The notes under the pieces were generated by a model. That model saw only the letters and a list, made by a program, of their open reading frames with translations. It was not told where the DNA came from and ran no database searches. Below are positions 46,976-58,344 of a stretch of DNA of 64,000 nucleotides, one piece after another. How positions within the stretch are numbered: the stretch's first letter is position 1; each line of letters starts with the position of its first letter. Source of the stretch: Haematobia irritans (taxonomy: Eukaryota > Arthropoda > Insecta > Diptera > Muscidae); assembly GCF_050003625.1 (NCBI RefSeq), contig NC_134398.1:199820583-199884582 (forward strand), written 5' to 3'. The position numbers were made by a program, and so were the translations under genes.

Positions 46976-48543
46976 AAAACTTGACAAAATTTTCTATAGA
47001 AATAAAATTTTTACAAAATTTTTTATAGAAATAAAAATTTCATAAAATTTGTTATAGAAATACAATTTTGACAAAAATTTCTATAGAAATAAAAAAATTG
47101 ACAAAATTTTCTACAGAATTAAAATTTTGACAAATTTTTGTCATATATATAGAAAAAATATTACAAAATTTTTTATAGAAATAAAATTTTGATAAAATTT
47201 TCTATATAAATAAAATTTTGACAAAATATTTTTTAAAAATTGTGATAAAATTGTTATAGAAATAAAATGTGAGCGAAAATTTTCTATAGAAATAATATTT
47301 TGACAAAATATTCTATAGAAATAAAATTTTGACAAAATTTTCTATAGAAATAAAATGTTGACAAAATTTTCTATAGAAATAAAATTTTGACAAAATTTTC
47401 TATAGAAATAAAATTTTGACAAACTTTTCTATAGCAATAAAATTTTCACAACACTTTCTATAGAAATACAATTTTGACAAAATTTTCTATAGAAATATAA
47501 TTTTGACAAAATTTTCTATAGAAATAAAATTTTGAAAAAGTTTTCTATAGAAATAAAATTTTGACAAATTTTTGTCATATATATAGAAAAAATATTACAA
47601 AATTTTTTATAGAAATAAAATTTTGATAAAATTTTCTATATAAATAAAATTTTGACAAAATATTTTTTAAAAATAAAATTGTGATAAAATTGTTATAGAA
47701 ATAAAATGTGAGAGAAAATTTTCTATAGAACTAAAATTTTGACAAAATTTTCTATAGGACTAACATTTTGACAAAATTTTCTATAGAAAAAAAAATGTTG
47801 ACAAAATTTTCTATAGAAATAAAATGTTGACAAAATTTTCTATAGAAATAAAATTTTGACAAAATGTTCTATAGGAATACAATTTTGACAAATTTTTCTA
47901 TAGAAATAAAATTTTGATAAAATTTTTTATAAAAATAAAATTTTGACAAAATTTTTTATAGAACTAAAATTTTGATAAAAGTTTTTATAGAAATAAAATT
48001 TTGATAAAATTTTCTATAGAAATAAAACTTTGAAAAAATTTTCTATAGATATAAAATTTTGAAAAAAAAATGAAATTTTGACAAAATTTTCTATAGAAAT
48101 AAAATGTTGACAAAATATTCCATAGAAATAAAATTTTGACAAAAATTTATATAGCAATAATAGTTTGTATAGAAATACAATGTTTACAAAATTTTCTATA
48201 GAAAAACATTTTGACAAAATTTTCTATAGAAATAAAATTTTTACAAAAATTTCTATAGAAATAAAATTTTGACAAAATTTTCTATAGGAATAAACTGTTT
48301 ACAAAATTTTCTATAGGAATACAATTTTGACAAATTTTTCTATAGAAATAAAATTTTGATAAAATTTTTTATAAAAATAAAATTTTGACAAAATTTTTTA
48401 TAGAAATAAAATTTTGATAAAAGTTTTTATAGAAATAAAATTTTGATAAAATTTTCTATAGAAATAAAATTTTGACAAAATTTTCTATAGAAATAAAATT
48501 TTGACAAAATTTTCTATAGAAATAAAATTTTGACAAAATTTTC
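46976..48543 (-). repeat. 29-bp array, minus orientation, left part
   Basis: About 54 units reading GACAAAATTTTCTATAGAAA on the plus strand. A higher-order duplication of about 440 bp is clear: the aberrant segment TTTTTGTCATATATATAGAA, ATATTACAAAATTTTTTATA, AATTGTGATAAAATTGTTAT occurs near 47137 and again near 47570. A second one (TAGGAATACAATTTTGACAA) lies near 47872 and 48312. Confidence 0.93.
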
Positions 48544-48545
48544 TA

Positions 48546-48972
48546 CACAGAAAAAAATATCACCAAAATATTTCCAATTAAAAAGTTAATTGAAGTTGAA
48601 AAATTTTTCAATTAATAAATTAAATATACAATTAACTTTTTAATCTAATTCGGAAGACTAATTCAGTTAAAAAAGTGCTGGTTTGTTTTAAATTTTTAAT
48701 TAAAAATGTATTTCAAACAATCATTTGTTAATCCAAATAAAAACTCTAAGCCAATTCAGAAAGTAATTAAAAATAGTTACCTTTTTTAATTAATAAATTA
48801 ATTGAGTTTTGCAATCAACATCAATTAAATTTCTAATTGAATCAATTAAAAAATTAATTGAAATTTGCTGAAAAAAATCAATTAATTTTTTAATCAAGAA
48901 TTTTTTCTACGCCCAATTAAAAAAAATTAATTGGGTCAATTAATTTGGTGATTGAATCAGAAAAATTTTTTA
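48546..48972. mobile_element. Larger AATTAA-rich MITE inserted in the array
   Basis: The array is interrupted at TTCTACACAGAAAAAAATAT. The insert has CAATTAAAAAGTTAATTGAA, AATTCGGAAGACTAATTCAG, GAGTTTTGCAATCAACATCA, AATTAATTTTTTAATCAAG and ends GTGATTGAATCAG AAAAATTTTTTAGTG. The ends resemble the 286-bp MITE at 30131, but the middle is longer and carries unique words shared with 50308-50640. TA precedes the left end. Confidence 0.78.
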
Positions 48973-48984
48973 GTGATTTTTTTG

Positions 48985-50005
48985 ACAAATTTTGACAAAA
49001 TTTTCTATAGAAATAAAATTTTGATAAAATTTTCCATAGAAATAAAATTTTGACAAAAATTTCTATAGAAATAAAATTTTGACAAAATGTTGTATAGAAA
49101 TAAACTTTTGACAAAATTTTCTATAGAAATAAAATTTTGACAAAATTTTCTATAGAAATAAAATTTTGACAAAATTTTCTATAGAAATAAAATTTTGACA
49201 AAATTTTCTATAGAAATAAAATTTTGACAAAATATTTTTGTAAAAATAAAATTTTGATAGAATTGTTATAGAAATAAAATTTTGACAATATTTTCTATAG
49301 AAATAAAATGTTGACAAAATTTTCTATAGAAATAAAATGTTGACAAAATTTTCTATGGAAATAAAATTTTGACAAAATTTTCTATAGATATAAAATTTTG
49401 AAAAAAAAAATAAGATGTTGGAAAAATTTGTTAAAGAAATAAAATTTTGACAGAAATTTACAATAGAAAAAAGAATTTGACAAAATTTTATATAGATATA
49501 AAATGTTGACAAAATTTTCTATAGAAATAATAAATTTTACAAAATTTCTTATAGAAATAAAATTTTGATAAAATTTTTTATAAAAATAAAATTTTGACAA
49601 AATTTTTTATAAAAATAAAATTTTCACAAAATTATCTATAGAAATAACATTTTCACTAAATTTTCTATACAAATACAATTTTAACAAAATTGTCTATAGA
49701 AATAAAATTTTCACAAAATTTTCTATAGAAATAAAATTTTGATAAAACTTTTTATAGAAATAAAATTTTGACAAAAATTTTTATAGAAAAAAAATTTTGA
49801 CAAAATTTCTATAAGAATAAAATTTTGACAAAATTTTCTATAGAACTAAAATTTTGACAAAATTTTCTATGGAAATAAAATTTTGATAAAATTTTCTATA
49901 AGAAAAAAATTTTGATAAAATTTTCTATAGAAATAAATTTTGACAAAATTTTCTATAGAACTCAAATTTTGACAAAATTTTTTATAGAAATAAATATCGA
50001 CACAT
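48985..50005 (-). repeat. 29-bp array, minus orientation, right part
   Basis: Continuation of the array after the MITE, about 35 units, degenerate toward the right edge. It ends near AATATCGACACATTTGC. Confidence 0.93.
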
Positions 50006-50089
50006 TTGCAATTAAAATAATACAAATAAATAATAAAACATTTCTGTTGAAGAAACAGTTTGCATAATAACCACAAATATTTGATCAAT

Positions 50090-50305
50090 CACCGCAAAAT
50101 AACCTTTTTATATTGTGAATTTTTTTGGTAAAATTTTCTACAAATTTTTGTAAAATATTTTTGACTAGAGTGGCAGCCGTGATCTGCAATGGGATAACTA
50201 AAACATAATCAATAGCTATTATGATCGGGCGTCCGACTTTTACTGGGGAATCGGAGACTGAAGTTTTTGCTGGAGTCGGAGACTTAGAAATTTTTCCCGA
50301 CTCCG
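50090..50305. repeat. Decayed element fragments
   Basis: 50140-50190 has AAAATATTTTTGACTAGAGT then GGCAGCCGTGATCTGC, like the tail ends at 38745 (GTGGCAACCGTGCTC) and 60570 (GTGGCAATCGTGATC). 50250-50300 carries GGAATCGGAGACTGAAG, TGGAGTCGGAGACTT and CCCGACTCCGGC, an ACTCCGACTCC-type repeat. The boundary between the two is unclear. Confidence 0.55.
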
Positions 50306-50307
50306 GC

Positions 50308-50640
50308 GAAATATTGGAAATAAATTAAATTTTAAATCAAACTCAGAAGACTAAGTCAATTAAAAAAGTTATGGATTTTTTGTTTTTAAGTTTAAATTAA
50401 TAATTTATTTCAATCGATTTTTAGTCAAACTAAAATCCCGGGTAAGTCTGTTAAGAATGAATGAAAATAGTTAAAGTTTTAAATAAATAATTAATTGAGT
50501 TTTGCCATCAACATCAATGAAAATTTTTAATAGGATCAGTTGAAAAATTAATTGAAATCAATTAATTTTTTAATCAAGTATGTTTTTATTCTCTATTAAA
50601 ACTGTGATTGATACTATCATTTTCGTGATTGAAGAATCCG
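50308..50640. mobile_element. Degenerate AATTAA-rich MITE
   Basis: CTCAGAAGACTAAGTCAATT, GAGTTTTGCCATCAACATCA, AATTAATTTTTTAATCAAG and GTGATTGATACTATCATTTT recur in the same order as in 48546-48972 and the 286-bp MITE. The termini are not recognisable. Confidence 0.7.
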
Positions 50641-50768
50641 GAGTATTTGAGTTGAGACCTATAAATGTACATTCATTCCAGAGTTTGTGAGAATAAATTG
50701 TATACATGAGAGCTCAACCCACAAAAGAATTTAAGCAAATAAAATGTGAAATGGAAAATTAATTTAAA

Positions 50769-51028
50769 TGGCGGCCGATCACAATGAAAAATGTTTGCTT
50801 AGATGTTAACACCAATTTTCTAATAAATTAAAAAAAAATCAAAATAAATCTATAAAAAGTATAATTTCGTTATTATTTTATTAATAACCAATTTTTCGTC
50901 TAAATGGCGCCCGATCATGACAATAAAATTTTTAATTGCCAATAAATCTATGTAAATTCTTTGGTCTTTAGAATTATATTCTGCAGATAAAATATGAAAT
51001 ATATTGATAATCTAGCTGGCGCCCGATC
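50769..51028 (-). promoter_or_regulatory. GC-box cluster, left (three sites)
   Basis: TGGCGCCCGATC occurs exactly at 50905-50916 and 51017-51028, and with one change (TGGCGGCCGATC) at 50769-50780. The surroundings are strongly AT-rich and otherwise do not align well. The word, its orientation and the spacing of 112-136 bp recall the cluster at 56822-57097, where the orientation is opposite. Function unknown; annotated as a candidate protein-binding site series. Confidence 0.5.
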
Positions 51029-51029
51029 T

Positions 51030-52215
51030 CAACGCCAAAAATATTCCTAAGATTTTTTAGACCTTTAAAAAATAACCTATATGTACTTCTATTATACCAA
51101 TTTACTCTAGAATTTTTTTTGAATGTCTTAGTTTTGTTGTTGTTGTTTTGTTTTCATCTATCCTTGGGCTTCATGAAGGCTACAATGCGTCTTTGTTGGC
51201 GGCATCTGTGGGCTATGTCAGTAAGCAGCAGATACCATGGGTACATACATATATGCACACATAACTCTGTGAGGCATATCTACTTGTTGATATCTTTTTA
51301 TTGGCAATTTTCTGGAAGGCAACAACCTTTAAGATCTGTCACTTTTTCTATGAACATAAATAAAAATAAACATATTGTCAAAATGTCAATTAGTTTTTGC
51401 AATTCAACACACGCAGACAAAACGACGACGGACGGACATATCAATAGACTGGGAGACAGGCAACAACAAACGAGACATGACAAAAACCAATTATATATGA
51501 ACAAAAATGGTCACGCAGTAGATGTAAAAAACAACAAAAATAATCTACCAAAAAAACAAACAAAAAATAATCATCCATTGGTTGTTACATTGATACCTAA
51601 CGATGATGTTGCAAATCGAATTCTTACCATAAAATTCTAAGGTATAGAATATTCTCAGTATGTTTTTTTTCGTTTGTTTTCAATAATCAATATAAGATGA
51701 ATCACAATTATATTGAAATGCAAAAGAAGAAGTAGAAAAAAAATCATTTTAAGAACTCTGAAGATACCGATCTTGATAAGACATACACACGAATTTTATG
51801 GTTAACCCAAAAAAAATTGTGGCCACCTCACCGTATATGGTAAAACAAATTAACAAATTAATGGCAATATCTGCGTATTTCATTCATTGTATTTGAATTG
51901 ATCATTTTGCTGTTAATTTTTTGTCATGTTTCGAAATAATAAATGACACAATTAATTAGATAATAAAAAAAGCTTTTTGGATCTGAAACGAGATATTGTT
52001 TTTTTGGAGGGGATGACATTTTAAATTGCTGGTATATTATTCTTTTCAATTTTAAAAAAATTTAATTTATATTTGTTCTTAAGATAAAGTTGATTTTCAA
52101 AGTTAATGACAAAATGCCATTAGGCTTGGGAGCATGAAGAGCTACATAAGTAGATCGATAAGATAGGCCATGAAATTCTTAAGTGGAAAGATTTTCTACC
52201 GTCAGTAGAGGGTAG
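51030..52215. other. Unique segment containing the longest non-transposon open frame
   Basis: A 173-codon frame at 51119-51640 opens with TTG; its first ATG would be at 51173. The product would begin with a hydrophobic stretch and end in an N/K/Q-rich region; no domain is recognised, there are no splice or promoter cues, and the composition looks like translated noncoding DNA. I do not call it a gene. Nothing else recognised. Confidence 0.4.
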
Positions 52216-52220
52216 AAATA

Positions 52221-52704
52221 AAAAAAATGCAAATAAATGTCGATTAAAGGTTAATTCATTGATGACTTCACATGAATTTGGCGCCCGATCACAAAATAGT
52301 TTTGTAGTTTTCATCAACCTTTACAAGAAAAAATTGAGCTTAAAAAAAAATATTCAATTATAAATTTAATTGACTCAACAATTTTTTTTAATTGAAACAA
52401 AAATCAATTACAAAAATTAATAGTATCAATTAATTTTTTAATTGCTACTATCATTTCTGTGATTGAAGACATTTCAATTAAAAAATTAATTAAATTAATT
52501 AAATGATACTATTAATTTTTGTGATTGATTTTTGTTTCAATTAAGACAAAAATTGTTGAATCAATTAAATTTATGATTGAATATTTTTTTAAAACTCAAT
52601 TTTTTCTGTGTAAAGATTCAAAAAAAAATTTTGTGATAGGGCGCCAATTTCATGTGAAGTCTTCAATGGATAAACCTTTAATCGACATTTATTTGCAATT
52701 TTTT
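52221..52704. repeat. 484-bp foldback with a GC box on each arm
   Basis: The outer arms 52221-52296 and 52629-52704 are inverted copies: left reads AAATAAATGTCGATTAAAGG, GACTTCACATGAATTTGGCG, CCGATCACAAAA; right carries the reverse complement with few changes. Between them 52340-52615 is an AATTAA-rich MITE that is itself palindromic (ATAGTATCAATTAATTTTTT against AATGATACTATTAATTTTTG). The GC box is at 52279-52290 (TGGCGCCCGATC, exact) on the left arm and 52635-52646 (GATAGGGCGCCA, one change) on the right. Confidence 0.9.
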
Positions 52705-55595
52705 TATTTCTATAGACAATTTTGTCAAAATTTTATTTCTATAGAAAATTTTGTTCCTATAGAAAGTTTTGTGAAAATTTTATTTCTATATAAAATTTTC
52801 TCAATATTTTATTTTTATAGAAAATTTTGTCAAATTTTTTTTTTTCTATAAAAAATTTTAACAATTTTATTTCTATAACAAATTTTGTCAAAATTTTATT
52901 TCTATAGAAAATTTTGTAAAATTTTTTTTTTTCTATAAAAAATTTTGTTAAAATTTTATTTCTATAGAAAATTTTGTCAAAATTTTATTTCTATAAAAAA
53001 TTTTGTCAAAATTTTATTTCTATAAAAAATTTTGTCAATTTTATTTCTATAGAAAGTTTTATGAAAATTTTATTTCTATATAAAATTTTCTCAAAATTTT
53101 ATTTCTATATAAAATTTTGTCAAAATTTCGTTTCTATAGAAAATTTTGTCAAAATTTTGTTTCTATAGAAAATTTTGTCAAAATTTTATTTCTATAAAAA
53201 AATTTGTCAATTTTATTTCTATAACAAATTATGTAAAAATTTTATTTCAATAGAAAATTTTGTCAACATTTTATTTCTATATAAAATTTTGTCAATACTT
53301 TATTTCTATAGAAAGTTTTTTGATAATTTTACTTCTATAGAAAGTTTTGTGAAAATTTTATTTCTATAGAAAATTTTGGTAAAATTTCATTTCTATAGAA
53401 AATTTTGTCAAAATTTTATTTCTATACAAAATTTTGTCAAAATTTTATTTCTATAACAAATTTTTTCAATTTTATTTCTATTGAAAAGTTTGTCAAAATC
53501 TTATTTCCATAGAAAATTTTGTCAAAATTTTATTTCCATAGAAAATTTTGTCAAAATTTTATTTCTATAGAAAATTTTGTCAAAATTTTATTTCTATAGA
53601 AAATTTTTCAAAATTTTATTTCTATAACAAATTTTGTGAAAATTTTATTTCTATAGAAAATTTTTCAAAATTTTATTTCTATAGCAAATTTTGTAAAAAT
53701 TTTATTTCTATGGAAAAGTTTGTCAAAATTTTATTTCTATAGAAAATTTTGTCAAAATTTTATTTCTATAGAAAATTTTGTCAAAATTTTATTTCTATAG
53801 AAAATTTTGTCAAAATTTTATTTCTAAAAAAAATTTTATCAATTTTATTTCTATAACAAATTTTGTCAAAATTTTATTTCTATAGAAAATTTTGTCAAAA
53901 TTTTGTTTCTGTAGAAAATTTTGTCAAAATTTTATTTCTATGGAAAAGTTTGTCAAAATGTTATTTTTATAGAATGTTTTGTGAAAATTTTATTTCTATA
54001 GAAAATTTTGTCAAAATTTTATTTCTTTAGAAAATTTTGTCAAAATTTTATTTCTATAGAAAATTTTGTCAATTTTATTTCTATAGAAAATTTTGTCAAC
54101 ATTTTATTTCTATAGAAAGTTTTGTGAAAATTTTATTTCTATATAAACTTTTATCAAATTTTATTTCCATAGAAAATTTTGTCAAAAAAAATTTTTTTCT
54201 ATAAAAAATTTTGTAAAAATTTTATTTCTATGGAAAAGTTTGTCAAAATTTTATTTCTATAGAAAATTTTTTCAAAATTTTATTTCTATCGAAAATTTTG
54301 TCAAAATTTTATTTCTATAGAAAATTTTGTCAAAATTTTATTTCTATAAAAAATTTTGTCAATTTTATTTCTATAACAAATTTTGTAAAAAATTTATTTC
54401 TATAACAAATTTTGTAAAAATTTTATTTCTATGGAAAAGTTCGTCAAAATCTTATTTCTATAGAAAATTTTGTCAAAATTTTATTTCTATATAAAATTTT
54501 GTAAAAATTTTTTTTCTATAAAAAATTTTGTAAATTTTATTTCTTTAAAAAATTTTGTCAAAATTTTTTTTCTATAGAAAATTTTGTCAAAATTTTATTT
54601 CTATAGAAAATTTTATCAAAATTTTGTTTCTATAGAAAATTTTGTCAAAATTTTATTTCTATAGAAAATTTTGTCAAAATTTTATTTCTATAGAAAATTT
54701 TGTCGAAATTTTATTTCTATAAAAAATTTTGTCAATTTTATTTCTATAACAAATTTTGTAAAAATTTTATTTCTATGGAAAAGTTTGTCAAAATCTTATT
54801 TCTATAGAAATTTTTGTCAAAATTTTATTTCTATAGAAAGTTTTGTGAAAATTTTATTTCTATAGAAAATTTTCGCAAAATTTTATTTCTATAGAAAATT
54901 TTGTCCAAATTTTATTTCTATAGAAAATTGTGTCAACATTTTATTTCAATAGAAAATTTTGTCAAAATTTTATTTCTATAGAAAATTTTGTCAAAATTTT
55001 ATTTCTATAGAAAGTTTTGTGAAAATTTTATTTCTATAGAAAATTTTGTCAAAATTTTATTTCTATAGAAAATTGTGTCAACATTTTATTTCTATAAAAA
55101 ATTTTGTCAATTTTATTTCTATAACAAATTTTGTAAAAATTTTATTTCTATGGAAAAGTTTGTCAAAATCTTATTTCTATAGAAATTTTTGTCAAAATTT
55201 TGTCAAAATTTTATTTCTATAGAAAATTGTGTCAAAATTTTATTTCTATAGAAAATTTTGTCAAAATTTTATTTCTATAGAAAATTTTGTCAAAATTTTG
55301 TCAAAATTTTATTTCTATAGAAAATTGTGTCAAAATTTTATTTCTATAGAAAATTTTGTCGAAATTTTATTTCTATAAAAAATTTTGTCAAAATTTTATT
55401 TCTATAGAAAATTTTGGTAAAATTTTATTTCAATAGAAAATTTTGTCAAAATTTTATTTCTATAGAAAATTTTGTCCAAATTTTATTTCTATAGGAAATT
55501 TTGTCAAAATTTTATTTCTATAGAACATTTTGTTAAAATTTTATTTCTATAGAAAATTTTGTCCAAATTTTATTTCTATAGAAAATTTTGTCAAA
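52705..55595 (+). repeat. 2.9-kb 29-bp array with higher-order units
   Basis: About 100 plus-orientation units. A short form, TTTTGTCAATTTTATTTC, missing about four bases, recurs near 53034, 53208, 53848, 54068, 54358, 54730 and 55106; the last two are followed by the same TATAACAAATTTTGTAAAAA and CTATGGAAAAGTTTGTCAAA, a 375-bp duplication. The array begins immediately at the right arm of the foldback. Confidence 0.95.
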
Positions 55596-55606
55596 CTGAA
55601 TTATAT

Positions 55607-55790
55607 ACGTATTTAATCGGTCTTTTTTTAATTTAATATATACCACGTATGGACTTACTTACAATTAAGAAGACGGTGTTAGAAGGTTGTAAGATACGTT
55701 GCCATCGGCAAGCGTTACCGTAACTCAAGTAATTCGATTGTGGATGCAGTGTTTAGAAGAAGTTTGTACGCAATCCATGGTGGAGGGATT
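55607..55790 (+). mobile_element. Tail fragment of a dispersed element
   Basis: TTAAGAAGACGGTGTTAGAA, GTTGCCATCGGCAAGCGTTA, CAAGTAATTCGATTGTGGAT and CGCAATCCATGGTGGAGGG form a coherent block that I associate with the 3' end of an abundant calyptrate dispersed repeat; it shares the ATGGTGGAGGG end with copy D. The association is from general familiarity and not from another copy in this window. Confidence 0.5.
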
Positions 55791-55838
55791 GCGTACAAAC
55801 TTCAAATCTGTAATCTGTGGAAATCAGATTACAGATTT
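55759..55838. repeat. Two adjacent perfect hairpins
   Basis: Stem 1: GAAGTTTGTACGCAATCC (55759-55776) pairs perfectly with 55786-55803, 9-nt loop ATGGTGGAG. Stem 2: AAATCTGTAATCTG (55804-55817) pairs perfectly with 55825-55838, 7-nt loop TGGAAAT. The second starts at the base after the first ends. Stems of 18 and 14 bp are shorter than a typical microRNA precursor. Stem 1 overlaps the element tail above. Confidence 0.9.
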
Positions 55839-55844
55839 GTACAT

Positions 55845-56815
55845 TTTAATATGTCGCATATATAACTGAAATATCTGAAATGACAAGGATAACTTGATGA
55901 AAGTTATCCTATTCTTGATAGGAATTTCGAAGACCAAAGAACTTGAAACTAAAAAAAAATATGAGTCGTTTTTAGTTTTACTTGTTTATTTGATTCGTTG
56001 TGAAATTCATATCAAATTTGAATATCCAATTCAATATATTTTTTTTAAAATGATATCTACAAAATACCCAAAAATTCCATTGTTTTGTTATACCCTCAAG
56101 AATTTAATGCATTTTTGTTTTCATTTGTTTTCGATGGTTTTGTAGCATTTTAATTGCAATGAGATCATCATCATCATCATCATCATCAGAGCAGTGGTCT
56201 CTGCCATTGCCTCAATCCATACCTATAACACTCTAGCAAATTGCAGCTGGATAGCTGCCTAGCTTGGTAATGGTGATGATAAACGAAAACAAAAAAAATT
56301 GATAACCACCTCACTACTACTACTACTACAGCTAGCAATGCTAACTCAATTTATCTAAAAATTTCAATGAAATTTGACTCTTTTATGCATTATCTCGATT
56401 TTTTTTAATAAATGGTTTATTCGAAATCATCCCATGATATTCTATTCGATCTTTTCAGTGTTCAGTGTATTTTTTGTTGGAATTTTTTTCCATTCGAAAT
56501 ATCAAGTGATTGTGATATGAAATGATTAATTATGAGAAATGGTTTCAATGGAAAGCAAAAAAAAAAAAATGTATCGTTTGTATCTCATCTCGCTCTAATA
56601 CAATTCAAATCAAACTTTATAATAATAGAGGAGTTTTTGGGAAAATGTTAAGGGTCTAAAAGTAGTAGAAGGTTTCTACAGTTAAGGATAATATCTATGT
56701 GAAAAGCAAATGTTCTACTATAAGAAATCTTGAGCGAAAATTTGTAGAACATTTTGTAGATAAAGGATTCCTATAGAAATTCTTATTGCAATAATTTAAA
56801 AATTATTATGTTTAT
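55845..56815. other. Unique segment with ATC and ACT microsatellites
   Basis: (ATC)n at about 56164-56190 and (ACT)n near 56312-56330. The 83-codon plus frame at 55894-56145 has no recognisable motif. No RNA gene seen. Confidence 0.5.
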
Positions 56816-56821
56816 CAATTT

Positions 56822-57097
56822 TATCGGGCGCCACCATTAAGCAATTCTAATCATTAGTAACCTTTTGTTATTCTTTGGGCAAATTGTCTATGGAATTTGA
56901 ATAATGATAAAAAAGTTCACAAATAGTTTTATGCAGTGATCGGGCGCCATTCCAAAATGTGCCATTATTTTTATCAATCCGTAATTTTGAGATTAAGTTT
57001 CAAAATGTTTAAAATGTCCAAAAAAGCACAATCATCAGAATAACTTTTTTACCAATTATACTAAGAGCAAATTAAAGCTATTTATGATCGGGCGCCA
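56822..57097 (+). promoter_or_regulatory. GC-box cluster, right (three sites)
   Basis: GATCGGGCGCCA is exact at 56938-56949 and 57086-57097, and one base off (TATCGGGCGCCA) at 56822-56833; spacings are 116 and 148 bp. This is the reverse complement of the word in the left cluster. The flanks are AT-rich and differ from site to site. Function unknown. Confidence 0.5.
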
Positions 57098-57281
57098 ATT
57101 GATTAAATTTAATTACATATGAAATTCTTCAAACATCGTCTATGGAAAGAAGAAAATGTGCAATTGAGGATTTTTTATCAAGCGAAAAAAAATATATTTA
57201 AGGAATGTGTACTACATTCTTAAAAAGGTTTTAATTTTCTACGAAAAATTTGGCTGTTTGACATAGATAGAAGCAATTTTT

Positions 57282-57695
57282 GGTGTTAAAAAAATAAATT
57301 TAAAAAAATAGTCATTAATAAAATTGTGACTTGTCTTCTTACTAAAACTTTTATAGAAATCTATATTGCAAACTAGCTTAGCTCCTAAAAGTTTACATTA
57401 GAATATTTCTCCTAAAAGTATGCTATATAATTTTAAAATAACTTTAAGGTCATTAAAACCATTTTGTTTTTTTTTTTATCAAAAAACACATGGTGTTAAA
57501 AAAATAAATTAAAAAGAAGTCATTAATAAAATTGTGACTTGTCTTCTTACTAAAAATTTCTATAGAAATCTATATTGCAAACTAGCTTAGCTCCTAAAAG
57601 TTTACATTAGAAGTTTTCTCCTAAAAGTATGCTATATAATTTTAAAATAACTTTAAGGTCATTAAAAGAATTTTGTTTTTATCAAAAAACACATC
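57282..57695 (+). repeat. ~210-bp tandem duplication
   Basis: From GGTGTTAAAAAAATAAATT to TATCAAAAAACACAT, repeated at 57282 and 57492. Both carry AGTCATTAATAAAATTGTGA, ATATTGCAAACTAGCTTAGC and AAGTATGCTATATAATTTTA. The copies differ by a handful of substitutions and T-run lengths, so the duplication is recent. Confidence 0.93.
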
Positions 57696-57699
57696 TAAT

Positions 57700-58340
57700 A
57701 TCAATCGCCATCATATATTTAGTGTCAAAGGGGTGGTGTACACAAAGAATGCCATTAAAAATAACGATAAAAATTTATAACCGAACCGAACAACAGATAA
57801 ACATTTTCAAAAACCCCAGCCACCGAACATTAGGGGCGGACAGTGAAACGGAGAATTTCAAACAAACAAACCAACAAAAAATTGGTATATCCTTTTGGGT
57901 GGTTATTGCCTTTGGATGACTATTGGCTGGATGCTTATATTTGGTCTATCTATATTTAATTGACTTGTACGTAGAAGGGTAAAGGCAAATGCGAGATATA
58001 ATAAAACAATAACATTGCAGGCATTTTGCATTTTGAGAGGGGCTGGGCAGTGCTTTGATGGAAAAGAAGCTTTACATGGAGGAAAATTGGGAAAACGGGA
58101 GAGAGAAAACTTGAAATCTTCGAAAAAATCAATAATGAAATATTTGCAAGCAAATAAAATATGATTGTAGCTATCGAAGTTTAAAAATTTATTTCAAAAT
58201 TTAATCTTAAAACTTGGACTTTTGGGAAAATTTTTAGTGGTCCTACTATTGTCTATATATTTCTAGAAAAAACCGATCGCCTTATTATAGCTAGTGATTT
58301 AATATTTAATATAGCTAATAAATTTGTAATAACTAATAAA
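57700..58340. other. Unique segment, no gene recognised
   Basis: A 96-codon plus frame starts in the tandem duplication and runs to 57919; its second half is lysine- and asparagine-rich without motif. Not called. Confidence 0.45.
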
Positions 58341-58344
58341 TAAA

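Noticed and set aside
50223..50234. An eleventh GC box (GATCGGGCGTCC)
   Set aside because: It has two mismatches at the 3' end, reads in the opposite direction from the other left-side sites, and may belong to the adjacent ACTCCGACTCC-type repeat.
51119..51640. 173-codon open frame, the longest outside the transposons
   Set aside because: It opens at TTG, with the first ATG 54 bp in; composition is hydrophobic then N/K/Q-rich, no domain is recognisable, and an overlapping 68-codon frame lies on the other strand. A protein search or RNA-seq coverage would settle it.
43369..55000. Many 60-73-codon frames with F/Y/K/I-rich periodic products in the arrays
   Set aside because: The product repeats every 29 residues because three 29-bp units make 87 bp; mutations in the TATAG stop join copies. 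Products occur in all frames and on both strands, so they are artefacts.
55759..55803. microRNA precursor
   Set aside because: The stem is only 18 bp, with a 9-nt loop, no flanking lower stem, and overlaps a transposon tail.
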